A DNA stretch of 64,000 nucleotides from an uncultured Muribaculaceae bacterium (lineage in GTDB: Bacteria; Bacteroidota; Bacteroidia; Bacteroidales; Muribaculaceae). The stretch is taken from the NCBI GenBank assembly GCA_910584055.1, contig CAJTZS010000006.1:56841-120840 (forward strand). Direction: 5' to 3'. The position numbers and the translations under genes are program-made. Shown here piece after piece: positions 42,715 to 51,536 of this stretch. The notes beneath the pieces are model-generated. The model saw only the letters and a program-made list of their open reading frames with translations, did no database searches and was not told the DNA's origin. How positions within the stretch are numbered: the stretch's first letter is position 1; each line of letters starts with the position of its first letter.

Positions 42715-43841
42715 AGCCTTCTTGTTACGCGCTCAACCATATCTTTTTTCCAACTTGCGAAGTCGCCATCGATAATGTGTCTGCGAGCTTCTCTTACAAG
42801 ATGCAGATAGAAAGCGAGATTATGTATTGATGCAATTTGCATGGCAAGTAATTCCTGACTTACAAAAAGATGACGGACATACGCTCTTGAGTACTCATGG
42901 TCCACCCATGCGGTGCCATCGGGATCAAGCTCTGAATAATCGTCTGCCCACTTGCGGTTGCGCATGTTCATAATCCCGTTTGATGTGAAGAGCATTCCGT
43001 TCCTGCCGTTGCGGGTCGGCATTACACAGTCCATCATATCTACTCCTCTGTCAATGGCTTCGAGGATGTTGGCAGGAGTACCGACCCCCATGAGGTATCT
43101 TGGTTTGTCTTGAGGTAGAATGTCATTGACTACCTCAATCATCTCATACATCTTCTCAGTGGGTTCTCCCACGGCAAGACCTCCTATGGCATTGCCGTCT
43201 GCTCCAAGATCAGATATGAATCTCGCAGATTTCCTTCTGAGGTCGGGATATACACATCCCTGGACAATAGGGAAATATGCTTGGGAGTATCCATATAATC
43301 CTTCAGTCTCCTGATAGCGTTTCCAGCCGCGTTGCAGCCAACGGTGTGTCAGGTCAAGAGATTTTCTGGCATAACTGTAGTCGGAAGTTCCCGGAGCGCA
43401 TTCATCAAGCGCCATCATTATGTCTGAGCCTATGATACGCTGAATATCAACGACCCCTTCGGGGGTAAACAGGTGCTTGCTGCCGTCGATATGGCTACGG
43501 AAGTATGCACCTTCTTCCTTGAGTTTACGGTTTGAGGATAAAGAAAACACCTGGAAACCGCCTGAATCAGTAAGTATGGGGCGGTTCCAGGAGTTGAATC
43601 TGTGTAGTCCACCCGCTCCGCGGATCACATCAAGACCGGGGCGGAGGTAAAGGTGGTATGTGTTGCCAAGAATTATCTTGGCGTCAATATCTTCGCGAAG
43701 TTCGCGCATATGAACTCCTTTCACGCTGCCTACTGTGCCCACCGGCATAAATATCGGAGTGGGTATTACACCATGGGCGGTGGTTATCTCACCAGCGCGT
43801 GCTGCGGTTTCAGGAGCTGTGGCGTCTATTTTGAATTTCAT
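42711..43841 (-). CDS. tgt: tRNA-guanine transglycosylase Tgt without zinc cysteines
   Basis: Exchanges guanine at the wobble position of GUN-anticodon tRNAs for queuine or its precursor. The 376 residues show GNTYHLYLRPG, LTDSGGFQVFSL (catalytic Asp), GVGTPANILEAI and the nucleophile region MMDCVMPTRNGRNG. The usual CxCxxC zinc site is replaced: the segment reads ELDPDGTAWVDHEYSRAY, while the histidine of IHNLAFY remains. A TAATTTTG -7 element lies just upstream. The stop overlaps the start of the LptF/G gene. Confidence 0.93.
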   Translation of the reverse strand: MKFKIDATAPETAARAGEITTAHGVIPTPIFMPVGTVGSVKGVHMRELREDIDAKIILGNTYHLYLRPGLDVIRGAGGLHRFNSWNRPILTDSGGFQVFSLSSNRKLKEEGAYFRSHIDGSKHLFTPEGVVDIQRIIGSDIMMALDECAPGTSDYSYARKSLDLTHRWLQRGWKRYQETEGLYGYSQAYFPIVQGCVYPDLRRKSARFISDLGADGNAIGGLAVGEPTEKMYEMIEVVNDILPQDKPRYLMGVGTPANILEAIDRGVDMMDCVMPTRNGRNGMLFTSNGIMNMRNRKWADDYSELDPDGTAWVDHEYSRAYVRHLFVSQELLAMQIASIHNLAFYLHLVREARRHIIDGDFASWKKDMVERVTRRL

Positions 43842-43845
43842 GATA

Positions 43846-43853
43846 CAAAATTA
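43846..43853 (-). promoter_or_regulatory. -7 element before tgt
   Basis: Minus strand TAATTTTG ends 4 bases before the tgt start codon, implying a very short or absent leader. Confidence 0.45.
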
Positions 43854-43877
43854 GTTTAAACGCCACAAATAACCAAA

Positions 43878-45125
43878 TCAATCGTCGAGTTTGTGGATTA
43901 CCAGTCCGGAACGAAGCTTAGGTTCGAACCATGTGGTTTTGGGAGGCATTATATTGCCGGTGTCGGCAATATTTATAAGCTGATCCATCGTAACGGGATA
44001 GAGGGCAAGGGCCATTGCCATTTCTCCGCTGTCTACGCGATGTTTTAGTTCGCCAAGGCCTCTGATCCCGCCAACGAAATCTATACGTTTGTCACTGCGA
44101 AGATCTGTGATGTTGAGGATGTCTCGTAATATCAGGTCACTTGACACAGTCACGTCAAGGACCCCAATCGGATCTGTGTCGTCGAATGTGCCTGGTTTGG
44201 CAGTGAGAGAATACCATTTGCCATCAAGATAGAGGGCGAAATTATGGAGGGTTGCCGGAGTATATATCTCCTTCCCTTTTTCTTCAACTATGAAGTTGTC
44301 GGAGAGCTTGTTGAGAAATTCCGCCGGTGTAAAGCCGTTCAGGTCTTTGACGACACGATTGTAGTCGATGATCTTGAGGTGCGAGGCCGGGAATGCGACA
44401 GCCATAAAATAATTATATTCCTCTTCGCCCGTATGATTGGGATTTGCTGCCGCCTTCTCCGCACCTACAAGTGCTGCGGCAGCTGAACGATGGTGACCGT
44501 CTGCTATGTAGAGGTTGGGTATTTTTGAAAAATCCTCTGTAATTGCGCTGATTGTTTCCGGATTGTCGATAACCCAAAGAGTATGGCCGAATCCATCCGG
44601 CGCTACGAAATCATATTCGGGTGTGTTTGCAGTTACATCCCTGATTATATTTTCAAGGGCTTCATTGTCAGGGAATGCGAAGAAAACCGGCTCGATATTT
44701 GCATTATTGCATCTTACGTGTTTCATTCGGTCTTCCTCTTTATCGCGGCGTGTCAGCTCATGCTTTTTGATTCTTCCCTCCATGTAGTCGGGCACCCAGG
44801 CTCCCACCACAAAGCCATATTGTGTGCGTCCGTTCATGGTCTGGGCGTAGATATAATAGTTTTCTTTGTCGTCTTGCACAAGCCATCCGTTGTCTTGAAA
44901 TTTTTTGAAATTCTCCACTGCCTTGTCATAGACAGCCGGGTCGTGTTCATCAAAGCCAATCTCGAAATCAATCTCAGGCTTTATGATGTGGTAAAGGCTC
45001 TTGTCGTTGCCTTCCGCTTCTTTGCGGGCCTCTTCGCTGTTTAGAACATCATAGGGGCGTGATGCCACCTCTTCCACGAATTGTTTAGGGGGACGCACTC
45101 CCTTGAAAGGTTTTATTCTTGCCAT
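43878..45125 (-). CDS. DUF1015-family protein
   Basis: Protein of 415 residues of the DUF1015 family (HTH-like SerB-associated group). It starts ARIKPFKGVRPPKQFVEEVA with RPYDVLN, contains RRDKEEDRMKHV, then YIADGHHRSAAA and MDQLINIADTGNIMPPKTTWFEPKL, the late part being strongly conserved. Some family members are encoded with phosphoserine phosphatase; none is beside this one. No signal peptide or membrane segment. Function is uncertain. It lies between fur and tgt on the same strand. Confidence 0.85.
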   Translation of the reverse strand: MARIKPFKGVRPPKQFVEEVASRPYDVLNSEEARKEAEGNDKSLYHIIKPEIDFEIGFDEHDPAVYDKAVENFKKFQDNGWLVQDDKENYYIYAQTMNGRTQYGFVVGAWVPDYMEGRIKKHELTRRDKEEDRMKHVRCNNANIEPVFFAFPDNEALENIIRDVTANTPEYDFVAPDGFGHTLWVIDNPETISAITEDFSKIPNLYIADGHHRSAAAALVGAEKAAANPNHTGEEEYNYFMAVAFPASHLKIIDYNRVVKDLNGFTPAEFLNKLSDNFIVEEKGKEIYTPATLHNFALYLDGKWYSLTAKPGTFDDTDPIGVLDVTVSSDLILRDILNITDLRSDKRIDFVGGIRGLGELKHRVDSGEMAMALALYPVTMDQLINIADTGNIMPPKTTWFEPKLRSGLVIHKLDD

Positions 45126-45171
45126 GGTATCAATAAGGTATAAAGGTTTATATAATGATTAACGTTATTCC

Positions 45172-45633
45172 CTATGTTTTCTTACGCTTGCGCGCACAAT
45201 TGGAGCATATTCCATATATGTTGGTAGATGAAGAGGTGGTGTGAAATCCTCGGAATTTAAGTGAGGCAAGGTATTCTCCCACCTTTTCATCGTGCACTTC
45301 TTTTACAGATCCGCATTTCAGGCAGATCAGATGGAGATGCATGTCGTCTGCGAATTCGTAGACAGCCTGCGTCTCATTGAGGTAGTGTTTCCTAAGAATG
45401 TTGCAATCGCAAAGAAGTTCAACGGTGTTGTAGACAGTGGATCTTGACACATGGTAATCAGCTTCGATATCCTGATAAAGCTCGTCGATGTCGAAATGCA
45501 CCTTTTGCTCCAGGGCTTTGTCAAGTATTGCAAAACGCTCCGGAGTCTGCCTCATCATTTTTGATTTGATGTAGGTGGCGAAAACTTCTTTGAGGCGGTC
45601 GCGACGCGACTCATCAACATTATTCTTTTTCAT
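45172..45633 (-). CDS. Fur-family metal-dependent regulator
   Basis: DNA-binding regulator of 153 residues. A winged helix (QTPERFAILDKAL, SRSTVYNTVELLCDC) is followed by a dimerisation domain with HLHLICLKCGSVKEV, and two CxxC pairs (CLKC and CSNC) for structural zinc. Fur, Zur or PerR type cannot be decided. The basic start and the lysine-rich end are ordinary. It is divergent from rubredoxin, 130 bases away, so it may control that gene in response to iron or peroxide (inference). A complete -33/-7 promoter lies directly before it. Confidence 0.9.
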   Translation of the reverse strand: MKKNNVDESRRDRLKEVFATYIKSKMMRQTPERFAILDKALEQKVHFDIDELYQDIEADYHVSRSTVYNTVELLCDCNILRKHYLNETQAVYEFADDMHLHLICLKCGSVKEVHDEKVGEYLASLKFRGFHTTSSSTNIYGICSNCARKRKKT

Positions 45634-45641
45634 TCCAATTG

Positions 45642-45672
45642 CAAATTTAATCAGCGGAGTTCAAAAAAACAA
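45642..45672 (-). promoter_or_regulatory. promoter of the Fur-family gene
   Basis: Minus strand TTG (45672-45670), a 20-base spacer and TAAATTTG (45649-45642), ending 8 bases before the ATG, implying an almost leaderless mRNA. Confidence 0.6.
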
Positions 45673-45763
45673 ATACATTATGCCACTTTTTTTGAACCAT
45701 TGCGAATAAAGATGTGTTTTACTCTTGAAAATAATATTAACACCTTCTAATACATTAAAGGAT

Positions 45764-45922
45764 ATGAAAAAATATAGATGTGAGGTCTGCGATTGGATTT
45801 ATGATCCAGCAGTAGGTGATCCGGATGGTGGGATAGCTCCCGGAACTGCTTTTGAAGATATTCCTGATGATTGGGTATGTCCAATCTGTGGGGTAGGTAA
45901 GGATGAATTTGTTGAAGTGTGA
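45764..45922 (+). CDS. rubredoxin
   Basis: Iron electron carrier of 52 residues with the two CxxC knuckles, YRCEVCDWIYDP and WVCPICGVGKDEF, that bind one iron with four cysteines. Used by anaerobes to pass electrons to peroxide- or superoxide-reducing enzymes. The ATG at 45764 gives the normal length. The frame continues to a TTG at 45725, inside a likely promoter. It is monocistronic, with a hairpin terminator and a small palindrome after it. Confidence 0.95.
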   Translation: MKKYRCEVCDWIYDPAVGDPDGGIAPGTAFEDIPDDWVCPICGVGKDEFVEV

Positions 45923-45937
45923 CATATAATTATATGT
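45922..45937. repeat. 16-bp palindrome after rubredoxin
   Basis: ACATATAATTATATGT is a perfect palindrome touching the rubredoxin stop codon, ahead of the terminator. AT-rich; function unknown. Confidence 0.5.
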
Positions 45938-45943
45938 ATCGTT

Positions 45944-45968
45944 AAAAGCGGCAGTTTCTGTCGCTTTT
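45944..45968 (+). terminator. rubredoxin terminator
   Basis: An 11-bp stem (45944-45954 with 45958-45968, one G-T pair) with a TTT loop, ending in TTTT. Confidence 0.8.
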
Positions 45969-46015
45969 CTTTTATGCTTAGAAACATCTTTTTTTAATAA
46001 TTGAAAAAAAAATAA

Positions 46016-46023
46016 TAAATTTG
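46016..46023 (+). promoter_or_regulatory. -7 element before the EamA transporter gene
   Basis: TAAATTTG overlaps an in-frame TTG at 46021, so that codon is excluded and the ATG at 46072 is the likely start. Confidence 0.55.
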
Positions 46024-46071
46024 CAAATAAAAAACGGTAAGCCGTTTCAAGTATACCATAGAAACACTACA

Positions 46072-47007
46072 ATGAGGTTTTATAAAAGCGTAGGCTCGCG
46101 TTATATGGTGCTTTTGGCTCATATAGGCGCATTAATCACGGTGACTTTCTGGGCGACTTCATTCCTGAGTACCAAAGTGCTTATGGAGCGAGGTGGCTTT
46201 ACTCCTGTAGAGATGTATGTTTATAGGTTTGCCGTGGCCTATTTTATATTGCTTTGCCTTACATTCCGCCATATAAAAAGCCGGTCTTGGCGTGATGAAT
46301 TTACGTTGTTCATAAGTGGTATATGTGCTGGTACCCTATATTTTATAACAGAGAATTATGCATTGCGTCTAACCACAGCAGGGAATGTTTCCTTATTGTC
46401 GTCCGTTTCGCCTCTGTTTACAACTTTCCTGATGGGTCTTGTTTTTAAACAGAGGATCAGTACCGGTGTGCTTATAGGTTCTGGGGTGGCCATTTCCGGT
46501 GTTGTCTGTGTGATCTTGAGTAGCGGCTCAGGTTTGGAATTTCGTCCTGAAGGAGACTTGCTTGCCTTGTCGGCTGCTTTGTGCTGGGCTATATATACAA
46601 TTGCGATAAGAAGAGTGATTCCGCTTTATTCATCATTGGTAATCACCCGTAAATTATTCTTTTATGGAGTTGTGACCGCTTTGCCATTGTTGTTTATCCA
46701 GCATGAGCCATACCGTTTCCATCTTTTGTTTGATTTCCGGCAACCTGAATACATGCTTAATTTCTTATATCTTGTTTTTATGTGTTCCATAAGCGGATAT
46801 CTTATATGGAACGTAGCTATGAAAAAAATAGGTTCGGTTACAACCAATAATTATATGTATCTTCAGGCTCCCATAACGATGATTGCCGGCTATTTCTTTT
46901 TGAATGAAAAAATATTCTTGTTGGGATATATCGGATGTGTCCTCGTGATTGGAGGATTGATAATTTCCGATAAATGGAAGGGATCAATATGGTTTAAGAA
47001 GAAATAG
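46072..47007 (+). CDS. EamA/DMT-family permease
   Basis: Drug/metabolite-type exporter of 311 residues with about ten membrane helices in two EamA repeats. The first repeat starts at LAHIGALITVTFWATSFLST with FRHIKSRSWRDEF on the cytoplasmic side, and the second at GDLLALSAALCWAIYTIAIR. Helix ends such as EKIFLLGYIGCVLVIGGLII close the protein. Substrates of this family include amino acids and other metabolites; none can be assigned. It appears monocistronic: a new promoter starts at 47061. Confidence 0.88.
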   Translation: MRFYKSVGSRYMVLLAHIGALITVTFWATSFLSTKVLMERGGFTPVEMYVYRFAVAYFILLCLTFRHIKSRSWRDEFTLFISGICAGTLYFITENYALRLTTAGNVSLLSSVSPLFTTFLMGLVFKQRISTGVLIGSGVAISGVVCVILSSGSGLEFRPEGDLLALSAALCWAIYTIAIRRVIPLYSSLVITRKLFFYGVVTALPLLFIQHEPYRFHLLFDFRQPEYMLNFLYLVFMCSISGYLIWNVAMKKIGSVTTNNYMYLQAPITMIAGYFFLNEKIFLLGYIGCVLVIGGLIISDKWKGSIWFKKK

Positions 47008-47060
47008 CAGTTTCATTTCTATTCTTTTATATTTTGCCTATTTTTGAATGGATATTTGAC

Positions 47061-47089
47061 TTGATTTTCAAGATAAATTACTAATTTTG
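47061..47089 (+). promoter_or_regulatory. promoter of the efflux leader unit
   Basis: TTG at 47061-47063, an 18-base spacer and TAATTTTG at 47082-47089. It drives the 46-codon reading frame and possibly the efflux operon beyond the hairpin. Confidence 0.62.
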
Positions 47090-47146
47090 CACTCGGATTT
47101 GACGATGCAGTGAGCTGAAAGATGCCTGCGGAAAGTCAATATAATA

Positions 47147-47287
47147 ATGTATAAATCAACAACAGTTACTTCTGATTCTGAAACCATTATAACGGAGAAT
47201 AAGGGTATTACATCATTTCGGGATGAAATGATGCCTTATCGTATAGATTTGATATTCCCTACTGATTTCTGGAACACTCTTCAGTAA
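47147..47287 (+). CDS. 46-codon small reading frame ahead of the efflux operon
   Basis: A short frame starting at ATG 47147 encodes a 46-residue peptide (start MYKSTTVTSDSETIITENKG, end TDFWNTLQ) with no signal peptide or membrane segment and no recognised family. It lies 58 bases after a good promoter and ends 27 bases before an intrinsic hairpin, so promoter, frame and terminator form a complete short unit. It could be a leader peptide controlling read-through into the TolC gene 104 bases downstream, a free small protein, or a chance frame in a small RNA. Coding status is not proven. Confidence 0.45.
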   Translation: MYKSTTVTSDSETIITENKGITSFRDEMMPYRIDLIFPTDFWNTLQ

Positions 47288-47313
47288 GTTAAATCTTGCT
47301 GTGAGATAGTTTT

Positions 47314-47347
47314 GCACCATGCCAATGTAGGCATCGGTGCTGTTTTT
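47314..47347 (+). terminator. terminator or attenuator between small frame and efflux operon
   Basis: GCACCATGCC (47314-47323) pairs with GGCATCGGTGC (47330-47340) with one bulged C and a 6-base loop, followed by TGTTTTT. It lies 45 bases before the TolC-type gene with no new clear TAnnTTTG promoter in between. Confidence 0.72.
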
Positions 47348-47391
47348 CGTGTGTCTATATCGAATATTTCAAATTAAACCAATAATTATAA

Positions 47392-48711
47392 ATGACAAAG
47401 ACAATCAAACTGTTAATGATGTTTGTCGTTATGTCCGTTCCGTATTCTTACGGTCATGAAATCCGGCAAATGTCCATTGGCGAATTGTTCACCCTCGCCA
47501 ATCAACGGAACCCTGACATCGGGGCAACAGATGCGGCCATCACTGCCGCGCTACAAGGTGAGGCAGTGGCAAGAAATGCCCGTATGCCACAAATCAATGC
47601 GTCGCTTACATTGAGTTATCTCGGTGACGGAACGATTCTTGACCGGGATTTCGGTAACGCCATGCGTGACAGACTTCCACATTTCAGCAACACTCTCGGA
47701 GTGGAACTGTATCAGCCAGTATATACAGGCGGTGCAATATCTTCGGGCGTGCGTCTTGCCGAGAAAGGAACTGAAATGGCTGGAAATAACAGGACAATCT
47801 CCGTCAATTCAGTCAGAATGGCCATCGCGACAAACTATCTTGAACTTGCTAAAAATCGTAATCTCCTGAAAGTGTATGACGAAAACATACGCCTGACCGA
47901 GAAACTTTTAGGCGAGATGAAAGCAAAACATTCACAAGGGGTAGTCTTGAAGAACGACATAACGCGATACGAATTAAGGCTTTCATCATTGTCGTATGAC
48001 AGGCTGGCGACAGAAAACGCCATACGGATCTTCAACAACAATCTCGTTTCTTTGCTTGGGTTTGATGCCAATACCGAAATCGTTCCGGACATTGATGCTG
48101 ATGGATTGTTGACCTCCGAAGCCGATATGCACTCTTGGCTTGAAACGGCCTCGGAACATTCACCATCGCTTAAAAGTCTGGACATATCCGCAGACATTGA
48201 GCGACTGAACCGTAAGGTTGCACATTCGGAATACATCCCCAAAATAGGACTTGTGGCCGGTGATAATTTTCTCGGCCCGGTGACTTTTGAAGTACCTGCA
48301 TTGAACAAGAACTATAACGCATGGTTTGTCGGGGTTAATGTCAAATGGAATATTTCATCACTTTTCACGACCCCAAAATCCATCAAAAAGCATGATTTTG
48401 AATTGGCAAGAATTCGAAGTGAACGAGAGGCTATGACTTCCGGAATTGAAAGAAGGATAAACGAGGCTGTAATCCTCTATCGGCAATCGGTAGAGCGACT
48501 TGAGATTGAACGAAAAAATGTGCAGCTCGCCGAGGAAAACTATGCCGTGGTGTCGAATCGTTTTGACAACCAGCTTGCATTGCTCACCGATATGCTCGAT
48601 GCATCAAACGCAAGGCTTGACGCAGGGGTCAGGCTTGTAAACGCCGAAATATCAACAAGGTTTTATTATTATCAACTTCACTATATAGCAGGAACACTCT
48701 CGACATTATGA
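47392..48711 (+). CDS. TolC-family outer membrane efflux protein
   Basis: Outer membrane channel of a tripartite exporter, 439 residues. A signal peptide covers about 1-21. Two OEP repeats of long helices and barrel strands follow: FTLANQRNPDIGATDAAI at the start, LYQPVYTGGAISSGVRLAEKG in the first, and NAWFVGVNVKWNISSLFTTP in the second. There is no lipobox. The gene overlaps the HlyD-like gene by four bases (ATGA), so the three efflux proteins are made together. A possible attenuator lies upstream. Confidence 0.92.
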   Translation: MTKTIKLLMMFVVMSVPYSYGHEIRQMSIGELFTLANQRNPDIGATDAAITAALQGEAVARNARMPQINASLTLSYLGDGTILDRDFGNAMRDRLPHFSNTLGVELYQPVYTGGAISSGVRLAEKGTEMAGNNRTISVNSVRMAIATNYLELAKNRNLLKVYDENIRLTEKLLGEMKAKHSQGVVLKNDITRYELRLSSLSYDRLATENAIRIFNNNLVSLLGFDANTEIVPDIDADGLLTSEADMHSWLETASEHSPSLKSLDISADIERLNRKVAHSEYIPKIGLVAGDNFLGPVTFEVPALNKNYNAWFVGVNVKWNISSLFTTPKSIKKHDFELARIRSEREAMTSGIERRINEAVILYRQSVERLEIERKNVQLAEENYAVVSNRFDNQLALLTDMLDASNARLDAGVRLVNAEISTRFYYYQLHYIAGTLSTL

Positions 48712-49742
48712 AACAAAAAACTCGCCGCCGGCTCCAGAACGCCGGAGTAATTATCCTTATACTCGCAGGTTTCGTATGGATAGCTTATAAATTCATCGGA
48801 TTTTCGTCATCGACATTCACAGACAACGCGCAGGTATATCAACGCATAGTGCCTGTAAACAGCCGTGTGCAGGGTTTTGTGAAGGAAATCCGGTTTGACG
48901 ACTACACCCCCGTACACAAAGGTGACACCCTTGCCATAATAGAGGACGCGGATTTCCGTCTGCAACTCGCACAGGCAAAAGCAAACCTGCAAAATGCTCT
49001 TTCGGGGAAAGATGTCGCGACATCGGCTGTGTCCACCTCGACGAATGACATAACCGTGACCGAGTCGGCACTTGCCGAGGTGGAGGCTTTGTTGCGGAAC
49101 GCCAAACGTGACCTCGACCGTTATTCGGCGCTTCTTCAACAGGAGGCTGTCACCAAACAGCAATATGACGCGGTGGAAACAAATTATCTCGCACTTGAAG
49201 CCAAACGAAACACGCTCGTGAGGCAAAAAAACTCCACCGGATTTGTGGCCCAGCAACAGCGTTACCGCCTCGGTCAGAATGATGCCGGTATAGAGTTGGC
49301 AGAGGCAGCGGTAAGCCTTGCCGAACTTAATCTGTCTTATACGGTGATAATTGCTCCCTGTGACGGATTTACCTCCCGGCGCAACATTCAGCCCGGACAG
49401 CTTATTCAGCCGGGGCAGACCCATGTGTCGGTGGTTGACACCGGCGACACATGGATTATCGCCAACTACAAGGAAACGCAAACCGCACGGATGACGGCCG
49501 GTGACAGCGTGAGCATAGAAGTCGATGCCGTTCCCGACGTGAAATATATGGGTGTGATCGAGGCCATATCCAATGCAACCGGTGCAAAGTATTCACCAAT
49601 GCCGCAGGATAACTCAACCGGAAATTTTGTAAAGGTCGAGCAACGCATACCGGTGAAAATACGGTTTGCCGCAGATACACCTGAAAATGAGATGGCTCGG
49701 TTACGGTCGGGCATGAATGTGGAATGTAATGTAGTCAAATGA
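48708..49742 (+). CDS. HlyD/EmrA-family membrane fusion protein
   Basis: Periplasmic adaptor of 344 residues linking the inner-membrane pump to the outer membrane channel. One membrane segment (about 12-32, AGVIILILAGFVWIAYKF) is followed by the lipoyl half-motifs (RIVPVNSRVQGFVKEIRFDD; LAELNLSYTVIIAPCDGFTS) around a long coiled-coil hairpin (about 80-205). The end is a beta-barrel domain. This matches the EmrA type that pairs with 14-helix MFS pumps, as the next gene encodes. Four-base overlaps on both sides. Confidence 0.92.
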   Translation: MKQKTRRRLQNAGVIILILAGFVWIAYKFIGFSSSTFTDNAQVYQRIVPVNSRVQGFVKEIRFDDYTPVHKGDTLAIIEDADFRLQLAQAKANLQNALSGKDVATSAVSTSTNDITVTESALAEVEALLRNAKRDLDRYSALLQQEAVTKQQYDAVETNYLALEAKRNTLVRQKNSTGFVAQQQRYRLGQNDAGIELAEAAVSLAELNLSYTVIIAPCDGFTSRRNIQPGQLIQPGQTHVSVVDTGDTWIIANYKETQTARMTAGDSVSIEVDAVPDVKYMGVIEAISNATGAKYSPMPQDNSTGNFVKVEQRIPVKIRFAADTPENEMARLRSGMNVECNVVK

Positions 49743-51334
49743 TGGGACACGGACCAAGCCCATTTACCAACAACCGCCTTCTGGTGTATAAGCCGTGGGT
49801 GCCCCGCCGGTTGCGCTTCTGGTTGATTGTCATGTTCGCTTTTTTCTACCAGTTGTCGGGAGGCGTGTATCTCGCCGCCCTAAGTCAGATGGTTGGAGAA
49901 CTTTCTTTTATCAGGGAGGATGTGACGATGGCGAGTTATTGCTCTCTTATCGGACTTAACATGATATTCCCGGTACTGTTCAGATGGAAATTCTATTTTT
50001 ACAGCCGTCAGATGTGGTTTGTTTCGAGCATAGGTTCCATTACCTGTGCCATAGCCGCTCCATATTCCACAATTCCGTGGATATTATGGCTCGTATGCCT
50101 TTTCGCCGGATATTTCAAGATGATGGGTATGTTCGGCTGCATGAGTACAATCCAATTGAACATAACCCCGACACGTAATTATGGCGTGTTCTTTCCTGTT
50201 GTTTATATCCTCGTATGCGGAGCCATTCAGATTTCAGGATTGATGACAGCTTACATTTCATACGATTTCAACTGGAAATATGTCTATCTTATAATCGTGG
50301 GACTGATGCTGGTCATTGACCTTATCGTATATTTCATGATGAGCCATGACCACCGGGGCGCTCCTTTCATTCCGCTCAAGGGGGTGGACTGGACAGGGCA
50401 TGTCCTTTGGGTAGGGACCTGTTGCATAGGCGCTTGGATATTCAATTTCGGGGAACATTATGACTGGTGGGACAGTAGCGAGATTTGGTATGCCACATGG
50501 CTTTTCATTGCGGTATTTGCCCTGACATTGATTGAATCGCACTATAAAAAAGAACCGTTTATCTCGTTGAAGGCATTTTGCTATCCTACAACATGTAGAG
50601 TAACGTTTGTACTGTTGGGAATAGCAGTTCTTCAGGCATCGGCCCATGTATTGCAGCCCGTATTTATGAACGCGGTCGCGGGATACGACTACTTTACAAT
50701 AGTAAATTTCAACTATCCGGAGATTTACGGCATAATAATGGGGGCGGTGCTGACATATTTCGCCCTTGTCAGATGGAAATGGCGAATGAAGATATTTTTC
50801 TTCACCTGCTTTCTTCTAACCACATTCTACATTATCGCATCGTATTTTCTTATCGACCTTTCGACGGAAGCATGGCTGTTTTATATACCGCTGTTCGCTT
50901 TCGGCGCCGGAGAGGTGATGATGGAGGCGGGAGCCACTTATATGGTATGCCGCAACATTCCGTTTCAGCACATGTTTATGAATATCGCCGTTATCGGGTT
51001 TGCCCGCTGTGGCGTAGGAACGGCGGCTGCCGGAGCATTGGTGGAACGTATGTTCGCATGGGCTATGAACAAGAATGTAATGCTGACATCCTCCGAGCTG
51101 GACAATTTCAGCGGCGACGGCGTTTCATGGTTTACAGAGTATTTTACGACGCAGAACATCATGCTTGCGGTCAAGGAATGTTACGGATATCTGATATTAT
51201 TCGGGATTTTGATAATGCTGACAATTCTGTTCGCATGGTTCAGCCCGTCGATGAACAGGATTTTGCCGACGATGAGTGCTGCGGCTCGTTGGATCCGCAA
51301 TCCGCATGGCACAACTGACCCGACACTTAGATAG
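49739..51334 (+). CDS. DHA2-type MFS drug exporter (EmrB-like)
   Basis: Inner-membrane pump of 531 residues with about 14 membrane helices. It starts with RLRFWLIVMFAFFYQLSGGVY, and a repeated Trp/Tyr-rich pattern runs through the helices. The classical motif A of MFS pumps is weak, and a YDWWDSSEIWY loop is unusual. With TolC- and EmrA-like partners it should export toxic compounds such as bile acids, detergents or drugs from cytoplasm to medium; the bile salt hydrolase gene next door suggests bile acids (inference). A long hairpin terminator follows the gene. Confidence 0.88.
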   Translation: MMGHGPSPFTNNRLLVYKPWVPRRLRFWLIVMFAFFYQLSGGVYLAALSQMVGELSFIREDVTMASYCSLIGLNMIFPVLFRWKFYFYSRQMWFVSSIGSITCAIAAPYSTIPWILWLVCLFAGYFKMMGMFGCMSTIQLNITPTRNYGVFFPVVYILVCGAIQISGLMTAYISYDFNWKYVYLIIVGLMLVIDLIVYFMMSHDHRGAPFIPLKGVDWTGHVLWVGTCCIGAWIFNFGEHYDWWDSSEIWYATWLFIAVFALTLIESHYKKEPFISLKAFCYPTTCRVTFVLLGIAVLQASAHVLQPVFMNAVAGYDYFTIVNFNYPEIYGIIMGAVLTYFALVRWKWRMKIFFFTCFLLTTFYIIASYFLIDLSTEAWLFYIPLFAFGAGEVMMEAGATYMVCRNIPFQHMFMNIAVIGFARCGVGTAAAGALVERMFAWAMNKNVMLTSSELDNFSGDGVSWFTEYFTTQNIMLAVKECYGYLILFGILIMLTILFAWFSPSMNRILPTMSAAARWIRNPHGTTDPTLR

Positions 51335-51350
51335 AAAAAATGTTATAACT

Positions 51351-51390
51351 AAACGAGCTGTATAGAAACATGTTACTGTACAGCTCGTTT
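51351..51390. terminator. terminator after the efflux operon
   Basis: A 12-bp perfect stem (51351-51362 with 51379-51390) with a 16-base loop, ending in TTT. It separates the convergent efflux and bile salt hydrolase genes. The rest of the gap to 51536 shows nothing else recognisable. Confidence 0.8.
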
Positions 51391-51536
51391 ATAGTTTATA
51401 ATGGCCTAATTTTCGTATAAATGCCATCTTAAATAAATCATAACACTTCCGGCCTTGTCGCTCAGTCTAGTATCAATATATTCTCCTGCGCTCAGCAACC
51501 ACAACGCCTCAAAAATCCCTTGCTATCTATTGTTGA

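Noticed and set aside
46021..46071. TTG start for the EamA transporter at 46021
   Set aside because: The codon lies inside the TAAATTTG promoter element, so it cannot be in the message from that promoter.
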